Assembly: GCA_032717465.1 (NCBI GenBank)
Contig: CM064653.1
Location: forward strand, 32,143,809 to 32,207,808
Direction: 5' to 3'
DNA: 64,000 nucleotides
DNA from: Coenobita brevimanus
Taxonomy: Eukaryota; Arthropoda; Malacostraca; Decapoda; Coenobitidae
Each line of letters opens with the position of its first letter. Within the stretch, counting starts at the first letter, position 1. Position numbers and translations under genes: made by a program. This document shows positions 45,091 to 57,400 of the stretch, in pieces. The notes beneath the pieces are model-generated. The model saw only the letters and a program-made list of their open reading frames with translations. It had not been told where the DNA came from and searched no databases.

Positions 45091-45130
45091 ATGAGCTTGA
45101 GTCATTCCTGTTAAGATACAATTAGGTAAG

Positions 45131-45227
<97 letters not shown>

Positions 45228-45232
45228 GCACG

Positions 45233-45302
<70 letters not shown>
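45131..45302. repeat. Long (CA)n microsatellite with CACG core
   Basis: About 170 bases of CA, with CACG units at about 45223-45238. It follows the 3' end of the CR1-like LINE directly. Confidence 0.95.
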
Positions 45303-45304
<2 letters not shown>

Positions 45305-45648
45305 ACTCGTGGGCTCAATGGTAACGTTCTCTCCTGGTATCTGTTTAGACGGGGGTTCCTGCTTTGCTCGGGATGCAAAAAGTTTCACTGATGAAGTGGG
45401 TGGTTACTGTCGCCCTTGAGCAAGGGGATGGGTGTTTGTGTGTGTGAAGGTTGCAGCCTTGCCCTTAGATCGGACTATATGAGCTCTCAGCTCTCCTCCA
45501 GGAGGGTTAAAGATGACGATCCCGACCATCACGTGATTCTGACTGGCCCGGTGAGTTATATAGACCTACACATGAGCTCTCAGCTCTCTTCTGGGAGGGT
45601 AAAAGGTGACGATCAAGACCATCACGTGATTCTGGCCGACCCGATGAG

Positions 45649-45692
<44 letters not shown>

Positions 45693-45960
45693 CGCTGGTG
45701 CAGTGGTAACGTTCTCGCTTGCCATCTGGTAGACGGGAGTTCGCGCCTCGCTCAGGTTGCGAAAAGTTTCACTGACGAAGTGGGTGGTTACTGTCCCCCT
45801 TGAGCAAGGGGACGGGTGTGTGGGTGTGTGAAGGTCACAGCCTTGCCCTTAGATCGGACTATATGAGCTCTCAGCTCCCTTCCGGGAGGGTAAAAGCTGA
45901 CGATCACGACCATCAAGTGATCCTGACCGACCCGGTGAATTACCAGGCATCAGAGAGTAA
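45303..45960 (+). repeat. Second tRNA-like SINE family: two heads, three bodies, CA linker
   Basis: Heads at 45303 (GGGCTCAATGGTAACGTTCT) and 45691 (CTGGTGCAGTGGTAACGTTC) have tRNA-like box A text. About 45 bases on, GACGGGAGTTCGCGCC (45732-45747) resembles box B. The body ATATGAGCTCTCAGCTC..GGGAGGGT..GACGATC..GACCATCACGTGATTC..GACC occurs at 45478, 45573 and 45858. A (CA)n tract (45652-45690) joins the units. The frame-free, repeated structure argues for SINEs. Confidence 0.7.
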
Positions 45961-45978
45961 ATACCTATGATCTCCAGT

Positions 45979-46108
45979 CTTTCAAACGCAGTGTGTCCAG
46001 GCATCTCAAAATGATTGGATCTTGAATTTGGCTCTATATTGTATTTTGTTTTTCTCTTGGAGGGAACTGTTACTGCGGGCTCATGGCCTTTGGTTCCTTC
46101 TTCCTCGC

Positions 46109-46143
<35 letters not shown>
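45979..46143 (+). mobile_element. Jockey-like LINE 3' end (J6)
   Basis: Begins CCAGTCTTTCAAACGCAGTG and ends GGTTCCTTCTTCCTCGCATT plus a run of about 33 A. Same 3' end as J2, J3 and J4. Could be the detached tail of J1, but about 700 bp of the LINE between them is missing. Confidence 0.85.
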
Positions 46144-46146
<3 letters not shown>

Positions 46147-46455
46147 ACGTCGTATCATCTTGCTCCGAGTTGAACACTCAATACAACTGGCTATACCTAA
46201 ATAGTATCTTTATATGAGTCAGGCTCTGTCCAGGGTTTATCTAAATGGTATTATAAAATATTAGAGCAAGTCTAAGCAAAGTGTTGCCGAAATAACAGAA
46301 CACAACTTGTTAGTGCAGGAATGTGTTGATCAAGTCACAGAACTCACAGCTGTTTCGACTAACGTACGGCACCACAGGCGAGTTAAGATGCACAAATTAT
46401 AAGTATAAACATTTTCTTTTATTATTAACATAAAAAGGACCACCATTAAAAGTGA
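46144..46455 (+). other. Probable 5' untranslated part of CR1-like copy C2
   Basis: About 310 bases between the A tail of J6 and the first ATG of the C2 ORF1. No other feature seen; the assignment is by position only. Confidence 0.4.
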
Positions 46456-47465
46456 ATGAATGTGGAAGGAACTGGGAAGAGAGAAAGGGGTAGAAAACAG
46501 GATTATTTCTACCAGGAACTAGTCGAAATGGAAACATTCAACAAATTAATAGAAAGGGTGAACAGATTGGAAAGGGCATATCAAAGTGAAATGGGTGACA
46601 TTAAGAAACAACTGCGTATGCAGAAGGAAGAAAGTGAAAAATTAGTAAAGGAATTAAACAGGAAAGAGACAACAATAGATGTGCTGACAGTTGAGGTAGG
46701 TTCACTTAAAAGGAAAATCGGTGAAATGGCAAGTACGGTTGTTAACCTTGAGAGTATTATGGAGGAATTCAAAAATGATACAAAGACTGTTAGGCAAGCA
46801 AGTACGGTAGTCTGATAGACCAAAATAATGATATTGAAAAGAAGTTAACCCAGGTGAATGAAGTGATGCAAAGTTATAAAGATGATGTGGGAACTACGTA
46901 TGCTGAAATGGTGAAAGTTAAGAAAGACTTAGAAACAAGAGTCGAAGAAAAAAGCATTAGAAAGAGAGTGAAGAAAATAATCCAAAATAACCCCAAATTG
47001 GTCAAAGATTCTGCAGATATCAATAGATCTATTGTAATCACCGGCATAGAGGAGGAAGAAATGAAAAACAAAATTTCAAGACAAAAAGGAGATGGCAAAT
47101 ATAATGAGCATATTGGAGGAAGTATCAGAGGAAATCTGCAATAAAGACATCGAGGAACACAAAACGCTAGGGAGATATGAGAGATATAAGACAAGGCCTC
47201 TGAAAGTAACCTTCCAGAGTGTGAACACTGTTGAGGCAATTCTAAAAAATGCAATAAACTCATGGAAAAAGAGGAATTTAAAAAAGTATGGATAAAACGA
47301 TGCCTAACTCGGGAGGAATTGGGAATACTAAAACAGAAGAGGGAGGAGGCAAAAACAAAGAACGAGAGAAGATCAGAAGAAGAGAAGAGTACTTTTTTTT
47401 TTTTTTACAAAGTAATTGGACTGCAGATAATAAAGTGGTACATAACCAACAGGGAAGAGAATTGA
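46456..47465 (+). pseudogene. CR1/L2-like LINE ORF1: coiled coil plus RRM-like protein, broken
   Basis: An RNA-binding chaperone-type ORF1 by position and form. 46456-46815 is a predicted coiled coil (LIERVNRLERAYQSEMGDIK, EESEKLVKELNRKETTIDVL) ending in a stop. 46854-47144 gives RKRVKKIIQNNPKLVKDSAD and INRSIVITGIEEEEMKNKIS; 47092-47295 gives EEICNKDIEEHKTLGRYERY and KTRPLKVTFQSVNTVEAILK. The IVITGIEE and RPLKVTF phrases are the RRM-like core of many LINE ORF1 proteins. It continues as WIKRCLTREELGILKQKREE. At least one stop and two frameshifts. Confidence 0.75.
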
Positions 47466-47984
47466 AGAAGGCAGTAGACTTAAGTCGTGACAAGTATGTA
47501 AATAAGATGGTTAGGTTGATGTACTCAAATGTAGATGGAATGGTGTCTAATTAGAGATAGAAGACTGTATCAAAGAAAAGGAACCACACATTATCTGCCT
47601 GTCACAAAATTAACCCCAAATATATTAAACGATACCCTAAAATTAGAGAAATACAATATATGGAGAAGGGGCAGAAATTTAAGAAAGGGAGGAGGAACTA
47701 TAATCTTAACAAAGAAAAATCTGCAAGTCAAAGAAATAAAACTAGATATACCCTCACAAGTAGAACTGATTGCATTGGAAATTAACACATATGAAGGGAA
47801 CTTAATTGTGGCATATATATACATACCACCTAAAACAAACACCTGGGAAAGAGGCGAATTTGAAGACCTGGCAGAAAGTACAATTCAGAGTTTAAGATCA
47901 TTATTACATAGAATGGAAGAGAAATCTGAAAGAATTGTACTAACTGGGGACTTCAATTCAAATATGAATTGGAATACTCTAGAT

Positions 47985-48218
47985 CAGTGGTTCCCAAACT
48001 TTTTCTGGTCGTTACCCACTTTTCATACATGATCCTTGTCCATGGCCCCCCTTCCCCAACCATAACCCATGAATACAGTGACTGTCTAAACTACAGTCCT
48101 ACACTCATCATGTCCATATAAAATTCACTCTAGCAAATCCTGTAATTTTATTGATTCCATTTTTTATTTTCTCTTTTGTTAAGTATTAATAAAGATATGT
48201 GTATTTTGTCTTAGCTGA

Positions 48219-48268
<50 letters not shown>

Positions 48269-48721
48269 TATATATATAATTATTGAAATGGTACTAAAGG
48301 AATAATAAAATGCACATTTAAAAAATCCATACTTAGAGTAATCAAAAATTGCATTATTGCGAAAAGCTGATTCAGCAATAAAAAAAAAAATTCACTGGAT
48401 TGAAAAAGTGTATTAATCCCACGCAATTTGATCTGATCTTTGAATTTTACAAATCTGATAACTTTATAATTCTGAAATGATATGCTATCATAGTGAGTCA
48501 TAATTATCTGGCACAACCATGGCCTTCAGTTGCGACACACCCACCTCCTCCCAGACCATTTGCTTCTGAACATTCATGCCAGGTTCATTTTTCCTTCATC
48601 TGAATCCCCATTCCACTCAGTGACTACCTACTCGCTAAACTCCTTCGGTTCAGGTTATGGCCCCCTACATTCTGATATATGGCCCCCAAGGGGGCCATGG
48701 CCTCCAGTTTGGGAACCACTG
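47985..48721. mobile_element. hAT-type MITE, 737 bp, inside the CR1-like copy
   Basis: Ends CAGTGGTTCCCAAACT (left) and AGTTTGGGAACCACTG (right) are exact inverted repeats. CTCTAGAT is duplicated on both sides (47977-47984 and 48722-48729). An 8-bp duplication with CAGTGGTTC-type ends is characteristic of hAT elements. The LINE reads continuously when the MITE is removed (compare C1 at 42372-42380). No transposase inside; an (AT)n tract sits at about 48222-48276. Confidence 0.93.
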
Positions 48722-49538
48722 CTCTAGATGTAAAAAGCCATGAAAGCAGTTGGGATCAAAAGCTCTTAGAGCTTGTGCAGGAGTTCTTCCTAACACTGCA
48801 TGTAAAGGAAAACACCAGAAAAAGAGGACATGATGATCCATCCGTACTAGTTCTAATATTTAATAGGCAGGAAAATGAAATTGACAGGATAATATATCAC
48901 CCCCCATTCTGCAAAAGCGACCATGTAGTATTAAATTGTGCCTTCTGGATTGCATATGACGTTACCTGCAGGGAGTTTACAAAAAAAAAAGTCTAAATTA
49001 CAAAAAGGGCAATTATCATAACCTGAAGAAGTACTTCTTAGAAATAGATTGGGAAAAAGAATTTAGAGGACAAGATTTAAATATTATGTATAGAAAATTC
49101 TGTGGTCTTTATGAAACAGGACTCCAAAATTATATCCCACAGCACAAAGCAACAGAAATGAAAATAAAGAAATGGTTTAATACAGAGTGTAAAAAAGCAA
49201 AAGAAAAAAGAGACTTGCTGTGGAATAGATACAGAAGACAGTGAGAGGGCATATAACAACTATAAACAGGCAAAAAATTATTATACAAAGATAAGGAGGG
49301 AGGCTCAGAGACAATTTGAGGAGGACATTGTAAATAAAAGTAGTGATCAACCTATGCTTTTTTACGGCTACATCCGAAGTAAAACCAAAGTTAAAGATAA
49401 AATACAGTCCATTACGGATAAGAGAATCATCTATACACAAGAAAAAGATATTTGTGAAGTACTAAATAAAAACTTTCAGTCAGTTTTTACAAAAAAAAAA
49501 AAAAAAAAAAAATGAGATGGAATATGCATGCCCAAATG

Positions 49539-52500
49539 TCTGTCTATCTATCTATTGCCAGACGCCTCAATCCCGTACGGGGTGGCCACAAACAAATCGC
49601 CTCCACGTCGCCCTGTCCCCCGCCATTTCACTGCCCTGCTCCCAACTCACACCCCCCTCTCATATACCTCTCAGCTCCATTCCTCCATCTCATCCTCGGC
49701 CTCCCCCCTCCCTCTCCCCCCCCCTCCACCTCACTCACATACACTCTTCTCGTCTGTCTCTCACCCTCCATCCTCTCCACATGGCCAAACCACCTCAGTG
49801 TGTTCCTCCTAACGCTTCCTATCACATCCACATCCACACCACAACGCTCCTTTATATTCTCATTTGTCAGCCTGTCTCTCCATGTGACTCCACAGGCTCC
49901 CCTTAAATAACTCATTTCCACTGCTCTCACTCTTGACTTGTGTCCTTCCAACAACGTCCACGCTTCACTTCCATACGTTAGAGTTGGTATCACAATACTG
50001 TCATGTAGTAACTTTTTCACTTCCATGCTCACTTCCCTGTTTCTTATCAATGCTTTCAAGGAACCAGCAACCTTTCTTCCTTGTTGTACCCTTTCAAGCA
50101 CTTCACCCGCCAAACTTTCATCCTTACTCATCACACTACCCAAGTACTTAAACGTACTCACATTTTCCATTTCCTCATCATCCAACCTCAGTGTACATTC
50201 ACTGACTTCACCTATCTCAAAGACCATCACTTTACTCTTCCCTACTTCACCTTTAGATTCCGTTTCTTACACACTCTCCCAAACTTATCCACCAAGCCTT
50301 GCAGCTCCCCTTCGTCTTCACTCAACAACACAATATCATCTGCAAACAACAGTACAGGGAGTGTCCAAACACTACCCTCTCTCACCAGGGCCACTCCAAG
50401 ATCCACTGTCCTTCCGTGTACTTCTTTTATTACCCCATCCATGTACAGATTGAACAACCATGGAGACATGACACATCCGTTTCAACCCAACCTTCAGAGA
50501 GAAAAATTCACTCAGTTCACCATCCACACGCAATGCAGCCTTAGCACCATCATACATACTCTTCACAGCATTTAACAACTTCCCATCTACTCCATATGTT
50601 CTTAATACTTTCCACAGTCGTTGTCTATCCACCCTGTCATATGCTTTCTCCAAATCCATGAAAGCCGCATACAACTTCTTTCCCTTCTCCAGAAACTTTT
50701 CCACTAAAGATCTAAGAATGAATATCTGATCTACACAACCTCTTCCCTTCCTAAAACCTCCTGTTCTTCTCCAACTAATTCCTTTGTTCTTTCCCTAACT
50801 CTGTCGTTAAGTATACTACAATACACCGTTCCTATTACACTAAGAAGACAAATTCCCCTATGATTACCACACACTTCTTTTTCCCCTTTTCCTCTGTACA
50901 AGGGAATAATTATACCTGACTTCGAATCCTCCGGGACTCTACCTTCCTCCCAGGCCAGTCTGCACATCTTCCACATCCATTCTACTGCTATCTCTCCCCC
51001 ATGCTTCAGGATTTCACCACAGTTTGACTTTCTTCATTGCTTCCACAACTTCTATCCTACTGATTTCTTCCTGTCCTCTCACCTCCCTCCTTCTCCCAGC
51101 CATTCCCCAGCCACTTATACTTTCATTACTTCCATCCTCTATGTTCAACAATTCCTGAAAGTGTTTTCTCCATCTGCTCACTTTTTCTCCCTTCTCTACT
51201 AGAAGTCTACCATTTTTATCTTTCACTCCCCTGCTAACTTCACTGCCACCCTGTCTTACTCTCTTCACCTCCTTCCTAAACATTTTCTTACAGTCCCTCC
51301 ACTTTACACTCAAATTCCTTCCAAATTCCTCATCCACTCTCTTCTTACTTACTCTTACTAATCTTTTCACCTCTCTCTCTTTCTTTCTACATATAACTCT
51401 CTCTTCCGCCTCTCAACTTCTTCCACCCCGCTATTACTCATCCATTCATTGTATGTTTTCTTCTTTTGTGCCACAGCCTGTCTCACCTCTTCATTCCACC
51501 ACGCTGTTCCTTGCACCCCCCTTCGTATTCTCCTCACGCCACACACCACATCACATGCTGCACATATTTCTTCTGTGAATATCCTGCACACACCTTCCAC
51601 GTCCCCCATCTGCTCCAATTCATATTTACCCAATCGCTCCTCCACTCCTCTCTTATATTCTGCCTTTTTCTCATCCTCTTGTAACCTTTCCACTCTCCTT
51701 GCAACTACTCCTTCCCCCCATCCTTCCCTTCTTCTATTTCTCCATCTTACTTGGATCTTGATTCTGGCCACCACCAAGTAGTGGTCAGAAAGTCCATTCC
51801 TCCAATCTCTATAAGCTCTTACACCCATTACACATCTTCGCATCCTTTCATCTACACAGACATAATCAATCATTGCCTTCCTTTCATTCAGTTCACCACC
51901 CACCCTTCTCATCACTCGCCATGTATACCTGTGGATCATTTTGTGCCTGAAGAGGATACTGGCTATCACCAACCCCCTCCCGGCACAAACGTCCACTAAC
52001 GCATTGCCATTCTCATCTATCTCAGCAGGCACACCCCACTCACCAACTGTTCCATCCACCTTCACATTCCAAACCTTACCATTCACATCACCGATTAAAA
52101 ACACTCTCTCATTCCTGCCTAACTTTTCCATGCACACTTCCACATTTGTCCAAAACTCTTCTCTCACACCTGCTTGTGCGATCTTGCATTGGCGCATACA
52201 CCCACACAATCGCCCACATTTGTATTCCAACCTTCAGTCTTACCCACACAATCCTTGGCCCAACTGATCCATACTCTCTTATGTTCTTCCATCTTTTACT
52301 CACAGCAATACACACTCCTTCTTTTGCCCTCTCATTCTTACCTACTCCTGCACATATACCCCATCCATACTCCCATTCTCTCACACTCTCTCCTCTCCAT
52401 TTAGTTTTTGTTACTCCACATACATCCACTTTCGCACCCTCAAGCACCTGGACAATCTCTCTCTCTTTCACCTGATCATTCGCACCCCTTACATTCCATG

Positions 52501-52622
52501 TAGTGATCCGTACCATGTCCATTGTCCTGTCCTTGGTCGTCATCTTTTGGTCAGTCCTTGTCCGAGGCTTCTTGTTCGTCTTTTTAGGTAGCTGTTTTCC
52601 GGGGAGGGACACTAACCCTCCG
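49539..52622 (-). mobile_element. Full-length RTE-like LINE (family B) with 7-bp target duplication
   Basis: CCAAATG flanks both sides (49532-49538 and 52623-52629). On the minus strand the element starts CGGAGGGTTAGTGTCCCTCC and ends GGCGTCTGGCAATAGATAGA, with a TATC-type tail. Length 3084 bp. It sits inside the CR1-like copy C2. The 3' fragment at 13495-13807 belongs to this family. Confidence 0.92.
49628..52530 (-). pseudogene. RTE-like endonuclease-reverse transcriptase (family B), several frameshifts
   Basis: Coding order: endonuclease RITTWNVRGANDQVKEREIV, GVTKTKWRGE, IVWVYAPM (52510-52190), then ERVFLIGDVNGKVWNV, HRYTWRVMRR, AMIDYVCVDERM and GLSDHYLVVARIKI (52120-51760). Linker 51760-51020. 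RT: GIIIPLYRGKGEKEVCGNHR, LEKAYDRVDRQRLWKVLRTY, MSPWLFNLYMDGV, LPVLLFADDIVLLSEDEGE (50295-50350), then MENVSTFKYLGSVMSKDESL and PTLTYGSEAWTLLEGH, ending TLRWFGHVERMEGERQTRRV and GGRPRMRWRNG. The endonuclease has Lys in KTKW where relatives usually have Glu. Frames change near 52150, 51370, 50980, 50470 and 50235. Confidence 0.87.
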
Positions 52623-52629
52623 CCAAATG

Positions 52630-53620
52630 TATTACCAGATATGCAAATCTCAGAAAGAGACGTACAGGAGGAGTTACGTAAATTGGACAAAGGAGAAGTA
52701 AATGGTCCTGATGGAATTTCAGGTTGGGTGTTGCATGAATGTTCAGAAGAGCTAAGCAGACCATTGTATTTAATAATTAAGGAATCCTTAGGTCACGGTA
52801 AACTGCCTGATAGTTGAAAGAAAGCAAACACTGTTCCCCTGATCAAGAAAGGGATTAGACAGGATCCACTCAACTACCGACCAGTATCACTGACCAGTGT
52901 TGTAAGTAAGATACTAGAGAAGCTGATAAGGGAAGTTTGGGTAAAACATCTAGAAGAACGCGGTATGATAATAGAGAGGCAGTTCGGTTTTAGGAAGGGA
53001 AAATCATGTGTTACTAATCTTTTAAGCTATTATGATAAGAGTTACAGAAACATTACAGAAAAGAGACGGATGGGTGGACACTGGACAGTATCTATTTAGA
53101 TTTTAAGAAAGCATTTGACAGAGTACCGCACCAAAGACTTTTATGGAAACTGTACCATCAAAGAGGTATCCAAGGCAATCTCTACTGTTGGATGCAGGAT
53201 TTTCTCAGAAAAAGGGAAATGAGAACAATATTAAGGGGAAATTGCTCATCATGGAGGGAAGTGACCAGCGGAGTGCCAAAGGGCTCAGTGCTGGCACCAA
53301 TTATGTTTTTAGTATATATAAATGACATACGTAGTAACAAAGTAGTAATTCAAAGGAAAATTACTAACATAGATTCTTGCAAAGAGCTGCAAGAGGAATT
53401 GAACAAGCCTCATGAATGGAGTAATAAATGGCATATGGAATTTAATGTGGATAAGTGTCATGTAATTAAATTTGGTAAAAGTGAGAAAAGACCAGATTGC
53501 AATCATAAGTTAGGAAAATCAACGCTACACATATCAGAAAGTGAGAGGGACATAGTGATTATCAACAACAGAGTATCTCCGGTTGACCACATCAGTGAGA
53601 AGGTACGTAACATGTAGGCT
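52630..53620 (+). other. Note on the RT part of C2
   Basis: This segment is the reverse transcriptase core of the C2 ORF2 described at 47500; it is separated from its endonuclease by the RTE-like insertion. The remains to 54052 encode the C-terminal landmarks only. Confidence 0.8.
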
Positions 53621-54050
53621 ATACACTGCTTGCTAATATGAGAATAGCATTCACTTATGTAAATGAAGACATGCTGAGAAAGATAATAATATCATTCATC
53701 AGACCAACCCTGGAGTATGCATCAATAGTCTGGATCCTCATCTCAAAAAACACATAGATAAGATTTAAAAAGTACAAAGAGCAGCTACAAGATGGGCAGC
53801 AAGCATAAGGGATCTGAGCTACGAAGAAAGACTAGAAAAACATAAAAAGAGAGGCGATAAAGACGAAAGGAAATTCAGTTTCCGAAATAGGGCAATTGTT
53901 CTGTGGAATGCACCACCGAATGAATTAGTGTATGTGCCAAAACTGTTCATAAATTTAAGAATATGTATGATAAAAATGGTGTAATGCACAGGACAGTACG
54001 ACTTAACTCATTCCTGTAAAGATACAATTGGGTAAGAACAATTAGGTAAG

Positions 54051-54052
<2 letters not shown>

Positions 54053-54093
<41 letters not shown>

Positions 54094-54404
54094 AAAAAAA
54101 AAAAAATCCGAGTTATGGAGAGTGGGATGAGGGTGGTAATGAATGGTGAAAGCACGGCCCAGTGAAACTGGACCGTGGGTGAAAGATAGAGACCCGATAT
54201 ATGGTAAAAGACACGACACTGGTGGTTTCTGATTGCCTGATGAATTGAACACCATGATGTGTCTCTTACCCGCCACCTCTCACTGGCTCCCTTCAACCTG
54301 TTTTCAACTGTTGCATCTTTATCCGTTTTCTGTTGATAATTCAATTGCCATTGCTCCTATGAACCGTCTGCTTGCACCCCTCCACCACAATAGCGGGCGC
54401 TAGC
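54053..54404. repeat. (CA)n tract and non-coding flank
   Basis: (CA)n at 54053-54090, an A run to about 54106, then about 300 bases without recognisable content up to the T run of J2. Confidence 0.7.
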
Positions 54405-57400
54405 ACTTTTTTTTTTTTTTTTTTTAATGCTAGGAAGAAGGAACCAAAGGCCATGAGCCCGCAATAACTGTTCCCTCCAAGAGAAAAACTAAATACAAAA
54501 GAGAGCCAAATTCAAGATCAGAACATATCGAGATGCCTGGACACACTGTGTGAAAGACTGGAGATCATAGGAAGCAGGAAATACAGACAGAGGGAGACAG
54601 TTCCAGAGTTGACCTGTTGCATAAATGAAGGACTGGGAGTAACGGTTAACTCTTGCATTAGAGAGTTGGACAGAAAAGGGATGAGAGTTTGCTGCTAGAC
54701 GGGTGCTACGCCCCCGTCACAGAGATGGAGGAATGCAAGCAGACTGTTCAGAGGAGCAGTGACCATTGAAGTAGCGATAGAAAAGAGATAAAGATGCAAC
54801 AGTGCGGTGAAGAGACAGAGGTTGAAGGAAGCCAGTAGGAGGATGAGAGTTAATGAGACGAAAAGCCTTTGACTCCACCCTACTGAGAGGAGCTGCGAGT
54901 TGTACTCCAAACACGGGCGGATAAACCCCGTGTATAGAGTCAACAATTGTGCAGAGGTAAAGAAGGAACAGAGTCGGCTTAGCACACCTAATCTCTTGAA
55001 AGCAGATTTTACAAGAGATGTAACATTATGATCTTTCCAAGATAAGTCCCGAGTGAATGAAACCCCAAGCATGTTCAAGGATGATCCAGGATTAAGCTGA
55101 CTATTATTAAACATTAGTGGGTACACCTGCGGAAGATTTTGTCGGGTTGATAGGTGTAAGAACTGAGTCTTTGATGTATTAAAAACAACAAGATTATTTT
55201 TACCCCAGTCAGAGATACAAGCCAAGTCAGACATTAGGTGTGCCATAGCCTCATCCCTTGTTTGTTGGAGTAACTGTTGAGATGGACATTGCGGGAACCG
55301 AGTGGAAAGGTGAAGAATGGAGTCATCAGCAAACAAGTGGATAGGGTTAGCTGTACAGCTTGGAAGATCATTGATGAATAAAAGGAAGAGTTGATGATAG
55401 GACAGAGCCCTGAGGAACACCATTATTGATAGATCTAGGAGAAGAACGATGGCCGTCTACAACAGCGGCTATAGAACGACCAGAAAGGAAGCTAGAGATG
55501 AAGGCACAGATAGAAGGATAGAAATCGTAAGAGGACAGTTTGGAAATTAAAGATTTATGCCAGACTCGATCGAAGGCCTTTGAAATGTCAAGTCCAATGG
55601 CAAAGCTTTTGCCAAAGTCCCGAAAGGAGGATGACTAGGTGTCTGAATGGTGGGTGAGAAGATCACCAGTGGAGCGTCCCTGACGGAACCCATACTGACA
55701 ATCAGAAAGAAGGTTGTGATAGGAAAGATGCTTTAAAATTTTCCGATTAAGAATTGACTCAAAAACTTTTGAGATACAGGATGTTAAAGCAGTTGGACGA
55801 TAGTTAGAGGGTTGGGAATGGTCACCCTTCTTTGGGACTGGCTGAATGAGAGCAAACTTTCAGCAAGAAGGAAAGGTACAAGTTGATAGACAAAGACGAA
55901 AGAGTTTGCCTAGACAGGGTGTAAGCACAGAAGCACAGTTCTTGAGAACGACAGGAGGGACTCCATCAGGCCCATATGCCATGCTAGTATTGAGGCCTGT
56001 GATGACAGAAAATACATCAGCTGAAGAAATTTTAATGTCAGCCATGAGGAAGTCTGAGGGGGGGAAGCGATGGAGGAACAGCACCGAAATCATCTAAGGT
56101 GGAATTGGAGGAGAAAGTCTGAGTGACGAGATCTGCTTTATCAGTAGAAGGAATGGCTACAGAACCATCAGAGTAGAAAAGGTGCCAGAAGGAGCGGGAA
56201 GAGTTCGAGTTGGAGAGCTGAGAGCATTTAGTAAGGATGAAATTATTTTTAGCCGAGCGAAGAACAGACTTAACACGATTCCGGGCAGAAACGTAAAGCT
56301 GATATGATTCATGGATGGGTTGGCTCCGGTACCTTTTATAGGCCCTCTCCTTGTTGTGGACAGCATTAGAACAAGCGTGTTTAAACCAAGGTTTTCATGC
56401 AATAGTCAAAAGATATGAAAAAGGAATGTATGCTTCTATGTCCGAGAGAATAACCTCCACAATGCGCAAGGCATACTCAGATGGCTCCCCGCCATGAAAG
56501 CAATAATCATTCCAGGGAAAATCAAAGAAGTACTGCCTGAGGGCCTCCCAATCCGCAGCTCCAAAGTGCCACAGACGATGTTTCTTTGGAGGGTCCACAG
56601 GCCGTACTGGAGCGATAGGACAGGTTAAAGATGATAAGGTTGTAATCAGAGGAGCCCAACGAAGAGAATAGATTAACAGCGTAAGCAGAAGGATTAGTTT
56701 TAGGAAGAGGTTAAGTATGTTGGAGCTCTCTCCAAGGCAGTCAGGGACACGCGTAGGGTGCTGTACAAGCTGCTCTAGGTCATTAAGAATAGAAAAGATG
56801 TAGGCTAGTTCACCAGGTGGATCAGTGAAAGGAGAGGATAGCCAAAGGTGGTGGTGAACATTGAAATCTCCTAGAATGGATATTTCAGAGGAAGGAGAAA
56901 TAGATAGAATGTGTTCCATCGTAGAAGTAAGATAGTCAAAGAATTTTTGATAGTCGGTAGAATTAGGGGATAAGTAAACAGCACAGATATATTTAATCAG
57001 AGAACGACAGGAAAGCCGAAGCTAGAGTGTAGAGAATTCAGAAGAATCAAGTTCAGGAACACGAGAGCAAGATTAGTCGTTGCATATGTATACACAACAG
57101 CCACCTTTGGCTTTGAAATGAGTATAGAGAAAGTAGGAGGATACAGAGAAGGGTTTGTTATCAGTTGCCTCAGACAGCTGAGTCTCAGTTAGAAAAAGAA
57201 GGTGAGGTTTAGAGGAGGAGAGGTGGTGCTTAACAGAACGAAAATTAGAGGAAAGGCCACGAATGTTGCAGAAATGAAGAAGAAGTGAGTCAGACAGTGG
57301 TTCCAGGCAGCTCAAGTCGTCACCGGGAGAGGGGCGGAAGGTGGGGGCATTTATGATCCCTCCGTGGGACTCCGAGGCTGAGTGTTGTGTAGCCATGATT

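Larger units (their letters stand above)
42085..45130 (+). mobile_element. CR1/L2-like LINE copy C1, 5'-truncated, holding a SINE
   Basis: Starts at GGGAGGAGGAACTATAAT, equivalent to 47688 in copy C2, so ORF1 and the first part of the endonuclease are lost. It ends AGATACAATTAGGTAAGAAC and passes into (CA)n. A tRNA-headed SINE (44531-44882) interrupts the C-terminal part. Confidence 0.85.
46144..54052 (+). mobile_element. CR1/L2-like LINE copy C2, nearly full length, with two nested insertions
   Basis: Own pieces: up to 47984, 48722-49538 and 52623-54052. Insertions: a hAT-type MITE (47985-48721, 8-bp duplication) and an RTE-like LINE (49539-52622, 7-bp duplication). The 3' end has repeated ACAATTRGGTAAGAAC units before (CA)n (54053-54090). 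An A run at 49491-49512 replaces a short part of the element. Confidence 0.87.
47500..54052 (+). pseudogene. CR1/L2-like LINE ORF2 (C2): endonuclease and RT, broken and interrupted
   Basis: Endonuclease: LMYSNVDGMVSN (47515), VAYIYIPPKTNTWERGEFED and ERIVLTGDFNSNMNWNTLD up to the MITE, then KSHESSWDQKLLELVQEFFL and FCKSDHVVLNCAFW (48730-48960). After the RTE-like LINE: VQEELRKLDKGEVNGPDGIS, VLHECSEELSRPLYLIIKES, NYRPVSLTSVVSKILEKLIR, RQFGFRKGKSCVTNLLSYYD, DFKKAFDRVPHQRLLWKLYH, SGVPKGSVLAPIMFLVYIND, then a deletion where the ADD motif should be (53335-53375; no FADD is readable, unlike C1), and PHEWSNKWHMEFNVDKCHVI. The C-terminus has YEERLEKHKKRGDKDERKFS and FRNRAIVLWNAPPNE. Loss of motif C makes the RT dead. 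Confidence 0.83.

Noticed and set aside
44531..45960. Functional tRNA genes at the SINE heads
   Set aside because: Box A/B-like text is present, but the heads lack a convincing cloverleaf and are joined to repeated SINE bodies.
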